64,000 nucleotides of DNA, taken from Mucilaginibacter sp. Its GTDB lineage: Bacteria; Bacteroidota; Bacteroidia; Sphingobacteriales; Sphingobacteriaceae. The stretch covers positions 62,001-126,000 of the forward strand of contig NZ_JAQBOC010000007.1 of NCBI RefSeq assembly GCF_028288225.1, in the 5' to 3' direction. Positions 49,898 through 58,351 of this stretch are shown one piece after another. Both the position numbers and the translations under genes were made by a program. Positions within the stretch are counted from its first letter, which is position 1. Every line of letters begins with the position of its first letter. A model generated the notes under the pieces. That model saw only the letters and a program-made list of their open reading frames with translations. It was not told the origin of the DNA and ran no database searches.

Positions 49898-51706
49898 ATG
49901 CACAAATACAATATGATGAAAAAGAAACGTTTCTTGTTTAACCGGCTATCTATACAACAGCGCCTCCCCGTTTTAATCTGCATTTTATTATTGTTTGCAA
50001 TTGTAATATATGGCCTTGCAAACTATTATAGTTTAAAGAAGGCCGCTTTAATAATTGGCAAAGAGCACCTTACGTCACTTACCAGCCAAATGAATGGATC
50101 GCTTGGGCGATCGGCCCAAACTCTTAAAAAAATCGAAAACAGCACTGCTGCTCAAACTTCTGTGATCCAATACCTTAAATCTGGCGGAAAGGAATTTCGT
50201 CCGGAAGCATCAGATGCGCTTGATAAGATAGCCAGGGATACTACCTGGGTTTCATTAGAATTAATAAATGCACAATTCCAGCCCGTTCTCCGCTCCGGCA
50301 AATCCACTATTAATATCCCCGGTAATATAAAAGACATTGTATCTTCCTTGCATGTTGGCACTGATTCTGCAAAAGTTGGAAAAATTTACAAAATAAAAAA
50401 CGGCGTTTATTTCCCAATTATAGCTGCTGTGAGTGACAAAAAGCGAGTAATTGGCTATATAATTACCTGGAAATCGCTGTTAGTTACCCCGAAAGCTGTG
50501 GAAGAGTTTTCGCAGGTTGTAGGCATAGGGGCTGATTTTTATGTGGGCAATACCGATGGAAGCCTCTGGACAAATTTAATTAGGCCCCTGCCCGGAGTGC
50601 CTTTTAAAATTAACCGCATAAATGAAATAATAAGCTACGCGGGCTCAAATGGCGATGCAATGATTGTAAGCCCGCAATTAATACCCAATACCCCATGGGT
50701 GATTGCAATTGCATTTTCAGAAAGAAATATACTAAAGGGAATAACAACTTTTGTTAACTGGATAATTGTTATTGGTGTAGTGCTGATGGGCATTGGCATT
50801 TTTGCAGCATGGGTAATGAGCGGAAACATTATAAGGCCGCTTAAGGAACTTACAGAGGCAGCAACCGCCATTACACAGGGGAACTACACTGCTTCTGTTT
50901 CTATGGATTTTAATCAGAATGATGAAATAGGAAAACTGGCAGGTGCTTTTAACAGTATGACCGCGCAAATTTATCAAATGCACAATGACCTTGAAAATAA
51001 AGTTATAGAGCGCACTTCACAGCTGGAAAATGTTAATAAAGAGCTTGAAGCTTTTTCATACTCCGTTTCGCATGATCTAAGGACCCCTCTTCGTGCCATC
51101 AACGGGTACTCAATAATGTTTAAGGAAGATTATGGAGATGTACTGGATGCCGAAGGGAACAGGATCCTTCAAAATATTATTCTAAATGCCAAAATGATGG
51201 GTAAGCTGATTGATGACCTGCTATCTTTTTCGCGTTTGGGTAAAAAAGATTTGACACTAACCACCATTAATATGCAACAGATGGCCGAAAGTGTAGTGAA
51301 TGATTTGCTGCAGCATGAGCCTGAGGATAAATATCGTATTATAATTACTTCATTGCCACCGGTTGAAACGGATGCTGTTATGATAAAACAGGTGTTTTTA
51401 AATTTAATAAGCAACGCCATAAAGTATTCCGCAAAAAAGGATACCCCGGAAATAGAAATAGGGTTTAAAGATGAAGAAACCCAAATTACCTATTATATAA
51501 AGGATAATGGTGCAGGCTTTGATATGGCTTATGCAAATAAATTATTTGGCGTTTTTCAGCGCCTTCATTCGCAGGAAGAGTTTGAGGGTACCGGTGTCGG
51601 CCTTGCGCTGGTTAAGCGGATAATAGATAAACATAAAGGAGAGATTTGGGCGGAAGGCGAAGAACGTAATGGCGCAACATTTTATTTTAGCTTACCTAAA
51701 AAATAA
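49898..51706 (+). CDS. Transmembrane sensor histidine kinase
   Basis: A 602-residue sensor. Helix 1 is at residues 22-42, an extracytoplasmic Cache-like sensor region about 45-280, helix 2 at 286-308, HAMP 308-360, HisKA with SYSVSHDLRTPLRAINGYS (His392), and the ATPase domain with NLISNAIKYSAKK (N), YYIKDNGAGFDMAYANKLF (G1) and GTGVGLALVKRII (G2). All kinase boxes are intact. It is followed three bases later by a response regulator and then a REC-PAS-kinase hybrid, so the three genes form a signalling operon. The ligand is unknown. Confidence 0.93.
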   Translation: MHKYNMMKKKRFLFNRLSIQQRLPVLICILLLFAIVIYGLANYYSLKKAALIIGKEHLTSLTSQMNGSLGRSAQTLKKIENSTAAQTSVIQYLKSGGKEFRPEASDALDKIARDTTWVSLELINAQFQPVLRSGKSTINIPGNIKDIVSSLHVGTDSAKVGKIYKIKNGVYFPIIAAVSDKKRVIGYIITWKSLLVTPKAVEEFSQVVGIGADFYVGNTDGSLWTNLIRPLPGVPFKINRINEIISYAGSNGDAMIVSPQLIPNTPWVIAIAFSERNILKGITTFVNWIIVIGVVLMGIGIFAAWVMSGNIIRPLKELTEAATAITQGNYTASVSMDFNQNDEIGKLAGAFNSMTAQIYQMHNDLENKVIERTSQLENVNKELEAFSYSVSHDLRTPLRAINGYSIMFKEDYGDVLDAEGNRILQNIILNAKMMGKLIDDLLSFSRLGKKDLTLTTINMQQMAESVVNDLLQHEPEDKYRIIITSLPPVETDAVMIKQVFLNLISNAIKYSAKKDTPEIEIGFKDEETQITYYIKDNGAGFDMAYANKLFGVFQRLHSQEEFEGTGVGLALVKRIIDKHKGEIWAEGEERNGATFYFSLPKK

Positions 51707-51709
51707 ATT

Positions 51710-52147
51710 ATGAATGATCAGCCAATTGAGATCCTGCTTGTTGAAGACAACATTCACGATGCTGAAATGACTATCCGGGCATTAAGAAAAGTAAACCTGG
51801 CAAACAAGCTTATCCATGTAAAGGATGGCGCCGAAGCACTTGATTTTATTTTTGCAAAAGGAGATTTTTCTGACAGAAAGATAGAAAATAAGCCCAGGGT
51901 TATTTTGCTGGATATTAAGATGCCCAAAGTAGACGGGATTGAAGTTTTACGGCAAATAAAATCGAATGAAACAACGCGTACGATTCCGGTGGTAATTATG
52001 ACGTCCTCAAAAGAAGAACAGAACCTTATTACAAGCTACAACCTTGGCGTGAATAGTTACGTAGTAAAGCCGGTTGAATTTGAGGGGTTCGCAAAAGCTG
52101 TATCTGAGCTTGGGTTTTACTGGCTCATTACCAACCAGGTTACCTGA
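51710..52147 (+). CDS. Single-domain response regulator (Rcp1-like)
   Basis: A 145-residue receiver domain with no output domain: [18 protein letters not shown] (acidic pocket), phosphoacceptor Asp68 in [13 protein letters not shown], the Thr/Ser in [11 protein letters not shown] and the Lys in [12 protein letters not shown]. Receivers of this short phytochrome-kinase-associated form pass phosphate to or from neighbouring proteins. It is placed between two kinases, suggesting a relay. Confidence 0.93.
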   Translation: MNDQPIEILLVEDNIHDAEMTIRALRKVNLANKLIHVKDGAEALDFIFAKGDFSDRKIENKPRVILLDIKMPKVDGIEVLRQIKSNETTRTIPVVIMTSSKEEQNLITSYNLGVNSYVVKPVEFEGFAKAVSELGFYWLITNQVT

Positions 52148-52160
52148 TAAATTTACTTAC

Positions 52161-53687
52161 ATGAGCCACAGGTTAAAAATATTACATATTGAGGATGTTC
52201 CAAGTGATGCTGAACTGATTGAAAGAACATTAAAACAAGCAGGCATGGTGTTTGACATGCTGGTTATTGATACCAGGGCTGAATACATCCACGCACTGGC
52301 TGAATTTCACCCGGATGTTATCCTTTCTGATCATTCTTTGCCCACGTTCAACTCGCTTGAGGCATTAAGAATCCTAAAACAAACCGGGGCAGATATTCCG
52401 TTCATTCTTATAACTTCTACAATTTCAGAAGAGTTTGCCGTAAATGTAATGAAAGAGGGCGCGTCTGATTATATCTTAAAAGACCGGCTTCAGCGTTTGC
52501 CCACTGCAATCAACAATTCATTCGACAAACACAGATCAACAGCCGACAAACAAGTTTACCTGGACAAAATAGTTGCCAGCGAGGCTTTGTTTACCAAAGC
52601 GGAATTAATTGCTGAATTTGGCACATGGCGAATTGACCTGGCTAATAATATTACCAATTGGTCGGCAGGCACTTTTTTGCTGCTGGGGTATAAACAGGAA
52701 GAAGTTGAACCTTCTTATGACAATTTTTTAAGAAATATCCACCCTGACGATAAAAAGGAAGTTGAAATATGCTTTAGAAATGCCCTTAGTACGGCGCATT
52801 CAACAGAAGCGGAGTGCCGGGTAATAAACAAAGATGGTACCATTATGTACATGCGCACTCAGTTTGAGTTTGAATTGAATGCGAAGGGAGAAGCGGCATA
52901 TATTAACGGATTTAACCAGGATATAACCCGTTCAAAGCTTGCGCAATTAGAGATCCAAACAAACATTGAAGAGCTGAACAAGATCACTATTGACCTGGTA
53001 AAGCGCAATAATGACCTTGAACAATTTACTTATATCGTTTCGCATAACTTAAGAGCCCCTGTGGCCAATATTATTGGGCTTTCAAATATGCTGAATAGCC
53101 CTGATGAGGGTTTTGAAGAAGAACAGGAAATTAAATCGGCGCTTGCTACCTCTGTTGGTATATTAGACCAGACCGTAATAGACTTAAACCACATCTTACA
53201 AATAACTACCCAAATAAATGAGAAGAACGAAGCGGTGTCATTCCAACACCTGGTTGAGGATATAATAGAGGGGCTGGATGGTGTGATCCAAAAAGGAAAC
53301 GTTACCATAACTTTTGATTTTGCAGCAGCCAATAACATGGTCACTATAAAAAGCTGTATGTACAGCATATTTTATAACCTGATCATAAACAGTATTAAAT
53401 TTAACCGGCCCGGTGTTGACCCTGTAATTTCTATCTCAACCTGCTGCACCGGCAATGAATTAGAGATCAGGTTTAAAGATAACGGCAAGGGAATTACAGA
53501 AAAAGATCTTAAAAGCGTTTTTGGATTGTATAAGCGGTTTGATACCAGTGTGGAGGGCAAGGGCATGGGCCTGTTTATGGTTAAAATGCAGATAGAAAAT
53601 CTGGGCGGAAAAGTAAGCGTACAAAGCGAGCTTGGCTCCGGAACAACTTTTATAATAGAATTTCCTGGTTTCAGATGTGCAGATTAA
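52161..53687 (+). CDS. Hybrid REC-PAS-histidine kinase (soluble)
   Basis: A 508-residue cytoplasmic protein. Receiver at residues 1-125 (ILHIEDVPSDAELIERTL; Asp57 in DVILSDHSLPTF; KDRLQRLP), PAS/PAC about 165-280 (GTWRIDLANNITNWS, RNIHPDDKKEVE, YINGFNQDITR), then HisKA with FTYIVSHNLRAPVANIIGLS and an ATPase domain (NLIINSIKFNRPG, IRFKDNGKGITE, GKGMGLFMVKMQIE). The G2 box is present, so it should be active. ATG 52161 is used; the frame opening at 52074 overlaps the preceding gene. Having a receiver at its N-terminus, it may be activated by the upstream kinase. Confidence 0.92.
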   Translation: MSHRLKILHIEDVPSDAELIERTLKQAGMVFDMLVIDTRAEYIHALAEFHPDVILSDHSLPTFNSLEALRILKQTGADIPFILITSTISEEFAVNVMKEGASDYILKDRLQRLPTAINNSFDKHRSTADKQVYLDKIVASEALFTKAELIAEFGTWRIDLANNITNWSAGTFLLLGYKQEEVEPSYDNFLRNIHPDDKKEVEICFRNALSTAHSTEAECRVINKDGTIMYMRTQFEFELNAKGEAAYINGFNQDITRSKLAQLEIQTNIEELNKITIDLVKRNNDLEQFTYIVSHNLRAPVANIIGLSNMLNSPDEGFEEEQEIKSALATSVGILDQTVIDLNHILQITTQINEKNEAVSFQHLVEDIIEGLDGVIQKGNVTITFDFAAANNMVTIKSCMYSIFYNLIINSIKFNRPGVDPVISISTCCTGNELEIRFKDNGKGITEKDLKSVFGLYKRFDTSVEGKGMGLFMVKMQIENLGGKVSVQSELGSGTTFIIEFPGFRCAD

Positions 53688-53732
53688 TCGCTTGCAGATG
53701 GCTTTATTCCTTTAAGACACAATTTATAATAT

Positions 53733-54329
53733 ATGAGCAGCAGCCTCAATAAAAAGCTCTTTACGTTCACAAGCATAGTTGACGAAACATACGTGGAGCA
53801 AATGACCCCAAAACAGTTTGAGCTAACCGTGCATGACTATATGGAAGAAATAGGAAATGGGCTGCCTGATTTTAAAATAACCCATAATGCCCAGCTGGTT
53901 GGCAGTGATGGCATTTACCAGATTGATGTGCTGGCAAGCTATACCGCATTGGGGGTGAAAATGGTAGTGCTTATTGAATGTAAACATTATACCAAAGCGG
54001 TTAGCCGCGAGAAGGTGCAGCTGCTATATGATAAACTGCGATCGACCGGGGCACATAAAGGCATCCTGTTTTCGACCGCCGGTTTCCAGGATGGCGCTAT
54101 TGAATACGCGCTTAGGCATAAAATAGCCCTTGTACGGATGCTTACCGACAGGTTTGAAAACATTACCAATTCACTTGAAAAACCAAAAAAGCGCGACTTT
54201 TTTATATTACCCAAGCCTCCAAAATTTATAGCGGAGTGTTATTGCGATGAGCAGCTTAATTATATTAAGCTGGGGAAGATCGGGGGGCTTGTAAAGTATT
54301 TAACCGGGGAAATAAGCGAAAATAATTAA
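53733..54329 (+). CDS. Mrr-like restriction endonuclease family protein
   Basis: A 198-residue protein with an Mrr-type PD-(D/E)XK domain: MTPKQFELTVHDYMEEIG, then GSDGIYQIDVLASY (Asp65) and MVVLIECKHYTKAVSREKV (Glu82-Cys-Lys84), followed by the helix VQLLYDKLRSTGAHKGILFSTAG. All catalytic residues are present. Mrr proteins cleave methylated DNA in some bacteria, but many single genes of this kind have unknown roles. It lies 45 bases after the signalling operon on the same strand and may be read through from it. Confidence 0.88.
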   Translation: MSSSLNKKLFTFTSIVDETYVEQMTPKQFELTVHDYMEEIGNGLPDFKITHNAQLVGSDGIYQIDVLASYTALGVKMVVLIECKHYTKAVSREKVQLLYDKLRSTGAHKGILFSTAGFQDGAIEYALRHKIALVRMLTDRFENITNSLEKPKKRDFFILPKPPKFIAECYCDEQLNYIKLGKIGGLVKYLTGEISENN

Positions 54330-54355
54330 CAAACTAATAAGTAAATTATCCCCTG

Positions 54356-54472
54356 ATGAAAACTATAATATTTCTATACAATATGAAAGCCATTATTAGT
54401 TATATTTTTTTAGGGATATTATTTAGTGTTTTAATTGTGCCGGCAGTTATTGGGTATGAACAAATTAAATGA
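54356..54472 (+). CDS. Possible small membrane peptide (38 residues)
   Basis: ATG 54356 (or 54383 in the same frame) opens a short protein with one hydrophobic helix, MKAIISYIFLGILFSVLIVP, and the ending AVIGYEQIK. It lies between the Mrr-like gene and a strong bidirectional terminator, so it would be transcribed. No family is known to me. Confidence 0.35.
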   Translation: MKTIIFLYNMKAIISYIFLGILFSVLIVPAVIGYEQIK

Positions 54473-54487
54473 GAAACAAACCACAAA

Positions 54488-54530
54488 TACATTAAAAAGG
54501 GCTTGCGAAAAGTGAGCCCTTTTTAATGTA
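54488..54530. terminator. Bidirectional intrinsic terminator
   Basis: A perfect 16-bp inverted repeat, TACATTAAAAAGGGCT (54488-54503) with its complement at 54515-54530, between convergent genes. Confidence 0.9.
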
Positions 54531-54539
54531 TTTAACAAT

Positions 54540-55208
54540 TTATTGGTTACCCAGTCGGGTTGTAAAATCTGAAATCACATTTTGGTATTTTCTTAACACG
54601 CGGTCCCAGTCGTGAAATAACTCATCCGCTTTTACACTTGTTAATGCAGAACCTGAATATTCGCTTACTAATTTGACTTTGTAAGTTAGCGGATCACTTT
54701 TAGCCAGTTTAATTATTAATCTTGTCCTGATAGTATTTTGCATAAAGGTTTGAATACTCCATGCTGTCCTTAAATAAGATGTTTCCTTATCAGCCACCTC
54801 TATAGCATCAAAATAGTCAGTCACAATTTGATTCACACGTTTCCAAACATCAGTTGGGTCTTGTTTTTTGTTAACTTCAATTGAGAAATCAATGTTTGCC
54901 TGGTCTGTTTTAATAGATGCCTCTTCCGCATCATCTTTTTTCATGTCAAAAAATTGTTTCCTGGGAGGATCTGCCATTCCTTTTTTATTACAAAAGGTTT
55001 GCTCATACTTTAAGAAGCCGGATTTTTGAACTTTAACATCAACACAAGAGTTTTTTGGGACTTTGATTTTTAAATTTCCTGTGCCTAAAGGTTGTCCATC
55101 AACAATAATTTTAGCATCAGGTTCTGAAGCAGAGATTTCTACACTTTGTGCTTTAATTGCAAATGGTGCAATTAAAAGTAAACTGAATAGTAAAAGTTTA
55201 ACGTTCAT
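54540..55208 (-). CDS. Exported PEGA-like hypothetical protein
   Basis: A 222-residue protein with signal peptide (residues 1-20, ending IKA). Residues 22-60, VEISASEPDAKIIVDGQPLGTGNLKIKVPKN, match the PEGA-type beta repeat (A-I-x-V-D-G-x-x-x-G), used in surface and periplasmic proteins. The rest, with DVWKRVNQIVTDYFDAIEVAD and TWIRTRLIIKL-like strands, is unassigned and contains two cysteines (Cys55, Cys73). Function unknown. Confidence 0.7.
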   Translation of the reverse strand: MNVKLLLFSLLLIAPFAIKAQSVEISASEPDAKIIVDGQPLGTGNLKIKVPKNSCVDVKVQKSGFLKYEQTFCNKKGMADPPRKQFFDMKKDDAEEASIKTDQANIDFSIEVNKKQDPTDVWKRVNQIVTDYFDAIEVADKETSYLRTAWSIQTFMQNTIRTRLIIKLAKSDPLTYKVKLVSEYSGSALTSVKADELFHDWDRVLRKYQNVISDFTTRLGNQ

Positions 55209-55802
55209 ATAACGGTTGGGTTTAAATTAATTAAGTATTAAATATATATGTAAATTCTCATAATAATATTATTTATTATATTCATAACGATATTTTTAAG
55301 AGGATGCAGTTTTAAATCTTCGCGCGCTATTAAGAAAACCACAACAAACTTTATTTAATCCTGCGTAAAGACGCTCATTATTTTCGTCTGTAGCGTCACA
55401 AAGTCGTTGGTTTGTATTTTGTGGGAAACGCAGTGCGAAAGTCCGCCTATAGGTGTAAGACTCATTTACAGGTTAACACCGTAATAAAATACCGATCAAA
55501 CAAGCAATAAATCTTCTGAGCTGCCCGAAATAATTTGTGAAGGAGAGTAAATGTTAATAATTGTAACAGAAATGTTGCACAATACAACTTATTTGTTAAC
55601 TTAGTATCTTCATACGGCAAGCTTCCTGCTTGCCTATTGTGATAAGGTTTAGGTTAAGGCATCCAAACAGCGAGTGTGAGGATGCCTTTATTTTTTAATG
55701 GTTAATTTAAAATAGCAATACACTGCACTTGCTTAAAAACTGTATAGTGAGATCGAAAATTAACCGGCAAAAATTATATTTGCAGTTGAAAGTAAAAACT
55801 TT
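55209..55802. other. 594-base intergenic region upstream of tRNA-Pro
   Basis: No protein gene is seen. There is a GGCAAGCttcctGCTTGCC hairpin (55616-55634) and a clear terminator-like stem AAGGCATCC/GGATGCCTT followed by TATTTTTT (55656-55698), which implies some rightward transcript ending here, perhaps a small RNA. GGGAAACGCAGTGCGAAAGT at 55423-55442 resembles part of a riboswitch core but lacks the rest. Confidence 0.5.
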
Positions 55803-55876
55803 CGGGATGTAGCGTAGCCAGGTATCGCGCCAGCATGGGGTGCTGGAGGTCGGAAGTTCGAATCTTCTCATCCCGA
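55803..55876 (+). tRNA. tRNA-Pro (anticodon GGG)
   Basis: Acceptor stem CGGGATG/CATCCCG (55803-55809 with 55869-55875), D arm, anticodon stem CCAGC/GCTGG around the loop ATGGGGT giving GGG at 55837-55839, T arm GGAAGTTCGAATCTTC, discriminator A at 55876. CCA is not encoded. The 3' part from 55848 recurs twice downstream. Confidence 0.92.
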
Positions 55877-55886
55877 CGGAGAAGTC

Positions 55887-55921
55887 AAAAGCCTTTAGCC
55901 GAAAGTCCGAAGGCTTTTTTT
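55887..55921 (+). terminator. Terminator after tRNA-Pro
   Basis: AAAAGCCTT pairs with AAGGCTTTTTTT, ten bases after the tRNA end. Confidence 0.85.
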
Positions 55922-55948
55922 GTGGCATCACGTCCCGATAGGATCGGG

Positions 55949-55981
55949 AAGGTCGGAAGGTCGAATCTTCTCATCCCGACG
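55949..55981 (+). repeat. Second copy of the tRNA-Pro 3' end
   Basis: GGTCGGAAGGTCGAATCTTC and TCATCCCGACG repeat the T arm and 3' acceptor strand of the tRNA with one change (T to G in the T loop). It is preceded by CCCGATAGGATCGGG. The third copy is at 57746-57776. Confidence 0.85.
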
Positions 55982-56010
55982 AAGAAAATCTCAAAGCCTT
56001 TAGTCGTAAG

Positions 56011-57694
56011 GTGGCCGTTGCGCAACTAAGGCGAGGTTTTCAAATAGCCCGATCGAATAATGTTCGATTGGGCTATTTTTTTACATAAGTATTTGATATT
56101 TAGTACTTTGTTTTGTATATTAAGGGCATGCAAGGCAAAAAGGATTACCAGGAAAAGCTCTTTATCCGGTTTCAGCTTTCGGATTATATTCCGGCTGATA
56201 ATTTCTACAGACGTTTGAAAGGTATACTCGATCTCAACTTTGTTTATGATGGGACTGCCAAGTATTACGGCACAGAGGGACAAAAGAGCATTGATCCGGT
56301 TGTGTTTTTCAAACTGATGCTGGTCGGTTATTTAGAGAACCTGAATAGTGACCGGCGCATTGTTGCCACATCCCGTATGCGTATGGATATCCTCTATTTT
56401 ATAGGATATGATCTGGATGAAGAGCTTCCCTGGCATTCAACCCTGAGCCGTACGCGTCAACTTTACGGAGAAGAAGAGTTTACAGCGATTTTTAAACAAG
56501 TTCTGAAAAAGTGTATTGACAAAGGTTTGGTAACTGGAAAAAGACAGGCTATCGATAGTGTATTTGTCAAAGCAAATGCAGCTATGTCAAGTTTGGTCGA
56601 ACGGGAGATTATGGATGATGTAGCAACTTATGGCAAGCAACTGGATGATCATAATGATGAAACCGCTGCCCAGGATACAACAGCTGAAAACACTACGCCT
56701 AAGCCGAGAAAGAACGCTAAGATCGATAAGAAAGCAAACAGTAAGCGTTACAGCCCATCAGATCCCGATGCCCGCCTGTCGGTAAAAGCCGGAAAAACAA
56801 CGAGGCTGAACTATTCCGCTCACGTGAGCGTAGATACACAAAATCATGTTATTACGCATATTCAGGCCTGCCATGCAGATAAAGGCGATGCGCCATCTCT
56901 TCCTGAAATCCTCGCCCATGTCGTAAGCAACCTAAAAGATAATGGCATAGGGATAGAAGAAGTGCTTGCAGACACCGGTTATAGTGGTGAAGCGGCGCTC
57001 CTGTTTTTAGCTGATAATAACATTAAAGGGTACATACCCAATAAAGCAGGATGCAGAAGCAGGGAGAGCCGGGAAGGTTTTAATTATGACAAGCAGCATG
57101 ACCGGTATATTTGCCCTGAAGGCAAATACCTTACTTTTCATAATTTCAAAAAAGCAGCGAACGCAAACACACATAAAATTTACCGGACCAGTGTTAAAGA
57201 TTGCAGGGACTGCCCTTTTAAAGATACCTGTGTTAACCTACAGGGGTTTAAAGTATTCAAAGATTCGGTAGCCAAAGACCTTTATATAGCAATGCACGAA
57301 CGCATGCAAACCGGGCCGGGTAAAAGAGCCAGAAAATTACGACAAAGTACAGTAGAACCTGTATTGGGTACGTTGGTCAATTTTACAGGGATGGGGCAGG
57401 TAAACACAAAGGGGATCGGGCTAGCAAACAAATGTATGATTATGGCCGCCGTCGCCTATAATCTGAAAAAACTCGTTAACGGCATACCAACAAAACTTAG
57501 AAAGAGAATAAGAAAGCTCCCAGGGAACGGTTCTGACGGCCTTAAGAATACATTATTGCCTTGGATCACCAAGATAGAGACCCCGATAAGATCTTTCAAA
57601 ATCAGGCGTAAAAGCAAATGGCTGAATAACCATTTGCTTTGCAAATTGAATTATTCAGCCATTTAAATTAAAACATTCGTTGTGCAACGGCCAC
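56011..57694 (+). mobile_element. IS1182-family insertion sequence
   Basis: Terminal inverted repeats GTGGCCGTTGCGCAAC (56011-56026) and its complement with one mismatch (57679-57694) bound a 1684-bp element with one transposase gene. Just inside the left end, AAATAGCCC and GGGCTATTT (56042-56081) form a terminator-like hairpin shielding the transposase from outside transcription. The flanks (AAAGCC...left, ...GGCTTTTT right) are the two halves of a terminator stem, so the element sits in a terminator loop. I see no clear target duplication. Confidence 0.88.
56128..57666 (+). CDS. IS1182-family DDE transposase
   Basis: A 512-residue transposase, close to the usual length and without interruption. 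The N-terminal DUF772-like part (IRFQLSDYIPADNFYRRLKGILDL, FFKLMLVGYLENLNSDRRI) is followed by QAIDSVFVKANAA (first catalytic Asp), a Lys/Asp-rich insertion, HVSVDTQNHVITHIQACHADKGDAPS, the second Asp in EEVLADTGYSGEAALLFL, zinc-finger-like cysteines CRDCPFKDTC, and the end QSTVEPVLGTLVNFTGMGQVNTKG with the Glu. All three DDE residues can be placed, so the element may still move. ATG 56128 starts MQGKKDYQEKLF. Confidence 0.92.
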   Translation: MQGKKDYQEKLFIRFQLSDYIPADNFYRRLKGILDLNFVYDGTAKYYGTEGQKSIDPVVFFKLMLVGYLENLNSDRRIVATSRMRMDILYFIGYDLDEELPWHSTLSRTRQLYGEEEFTAIFKQVLKKCIDKGLVTGKRQAIDSVFVKANAAMSSLVEREIMDDVATYGKQLDDHNDETAAQDTTAENTTPKPRKNAKIDKKANSKRYSPSDPDARLSVKAGKTTRLNYSAHVSVDTQNHVITHIQACHADKGDAPSLPEILAHVVSNLKDNGIGIEEVLADTGYSGEAALLFLADNNIKGYIPNKAGCRSRESREGFNYDKQHDRYICPEGKYLTFHNFKKAANANTHKIYRTSVKDCRDCPFKDTCVNLQGFKVFKDSVAKDLYIAMHERMQTGPGKRARKLRQSTVEPVLGTLVNFTGMGQVNTKGIGLANKCMIMAAVAYNLKKLVNGIPTKLRKRIRKLPGNGSDGLKNTLLPWITKIETPIRSFKIRRKSKWLNNHLLCKLNYSAI

Positions 57695-58351
57695 TGAAAA
57701 TCTGGAGGCTTTTTAATGTAGCATCGCCTCCCGATAGGATCGGGAAGGTCGGAAGGTCGAATCTTCGCATCCCAACTTGAAAATCAATAATTTACAAAGT
57801 AAAAAGGTAAGCCCTTTTTTATTGGGTCTAACATTTTCTATCTGTTTTAATATGTTTTTTTAATATTGAAAAAAATTGCATTGCGTTATTTTAAAATATT
57901 TCGGCACTCGTTATAAAAACTCCCCGGCTTCCTTGAGAGGATAAAGTATTTATCGACACGGAATAATTTATTTTCATTGCGTTAAACATGGCCAACTTGG
58001 ATTGGTCAGCAATTTTGTATGACCTATTTTAAATTCAGAAATATTCCGGTGGTGATGCCCATAAATCGGATTTCTGCCGTCCAAAAAGCCCTTGGCCTCT
58101 CCGGGCCTGATCACCGAAACAATCGATGGTAAAGAATGGCAATGGAGCGTCATTTAGTATGAGTATTATGATGCCACCGCTTATTTAAAGAAATATGGCA
58201 TTAGTTTAATTTTTAAACATTATTGGATGCGCCATATTTTATATCTATTTTGTAAGGTGTTATTTAACAATTAAATAAAACGAAAACTTTATAAAAAAAC
58301 AAGCAATTCGGTATGGTATTCCGGTTTGCTTTATCACTTAAACCTATCACC
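57695..58351. other. Gap with third tRNA 3' copy and decayed coding-like sequence
   Basis: 57746-57776 is the third tRNA-Pro 3'-end copy (ending CATCCCAAC rather than CATCCCGAC). From 58043 to 58132 a frame reads IPVVMPINRISAVQKALGLS; a shifted frame continues LITETIDGKEWQWSVI, stop, YEYYDATAYLKKYGIS. These look like a broken gene of unknown family. Nothing else is seen. Confidence 0.45.

Noticed and set aside
55421..55460. GGGAAACGCAGTGCGAAAGT...GGTGTAAG resembles the core of a cobalamin riboswitch
   Set aside because: No B12 box or matching stems were found and no cobalamin-related gene follows; only a tRNA lies downstream.
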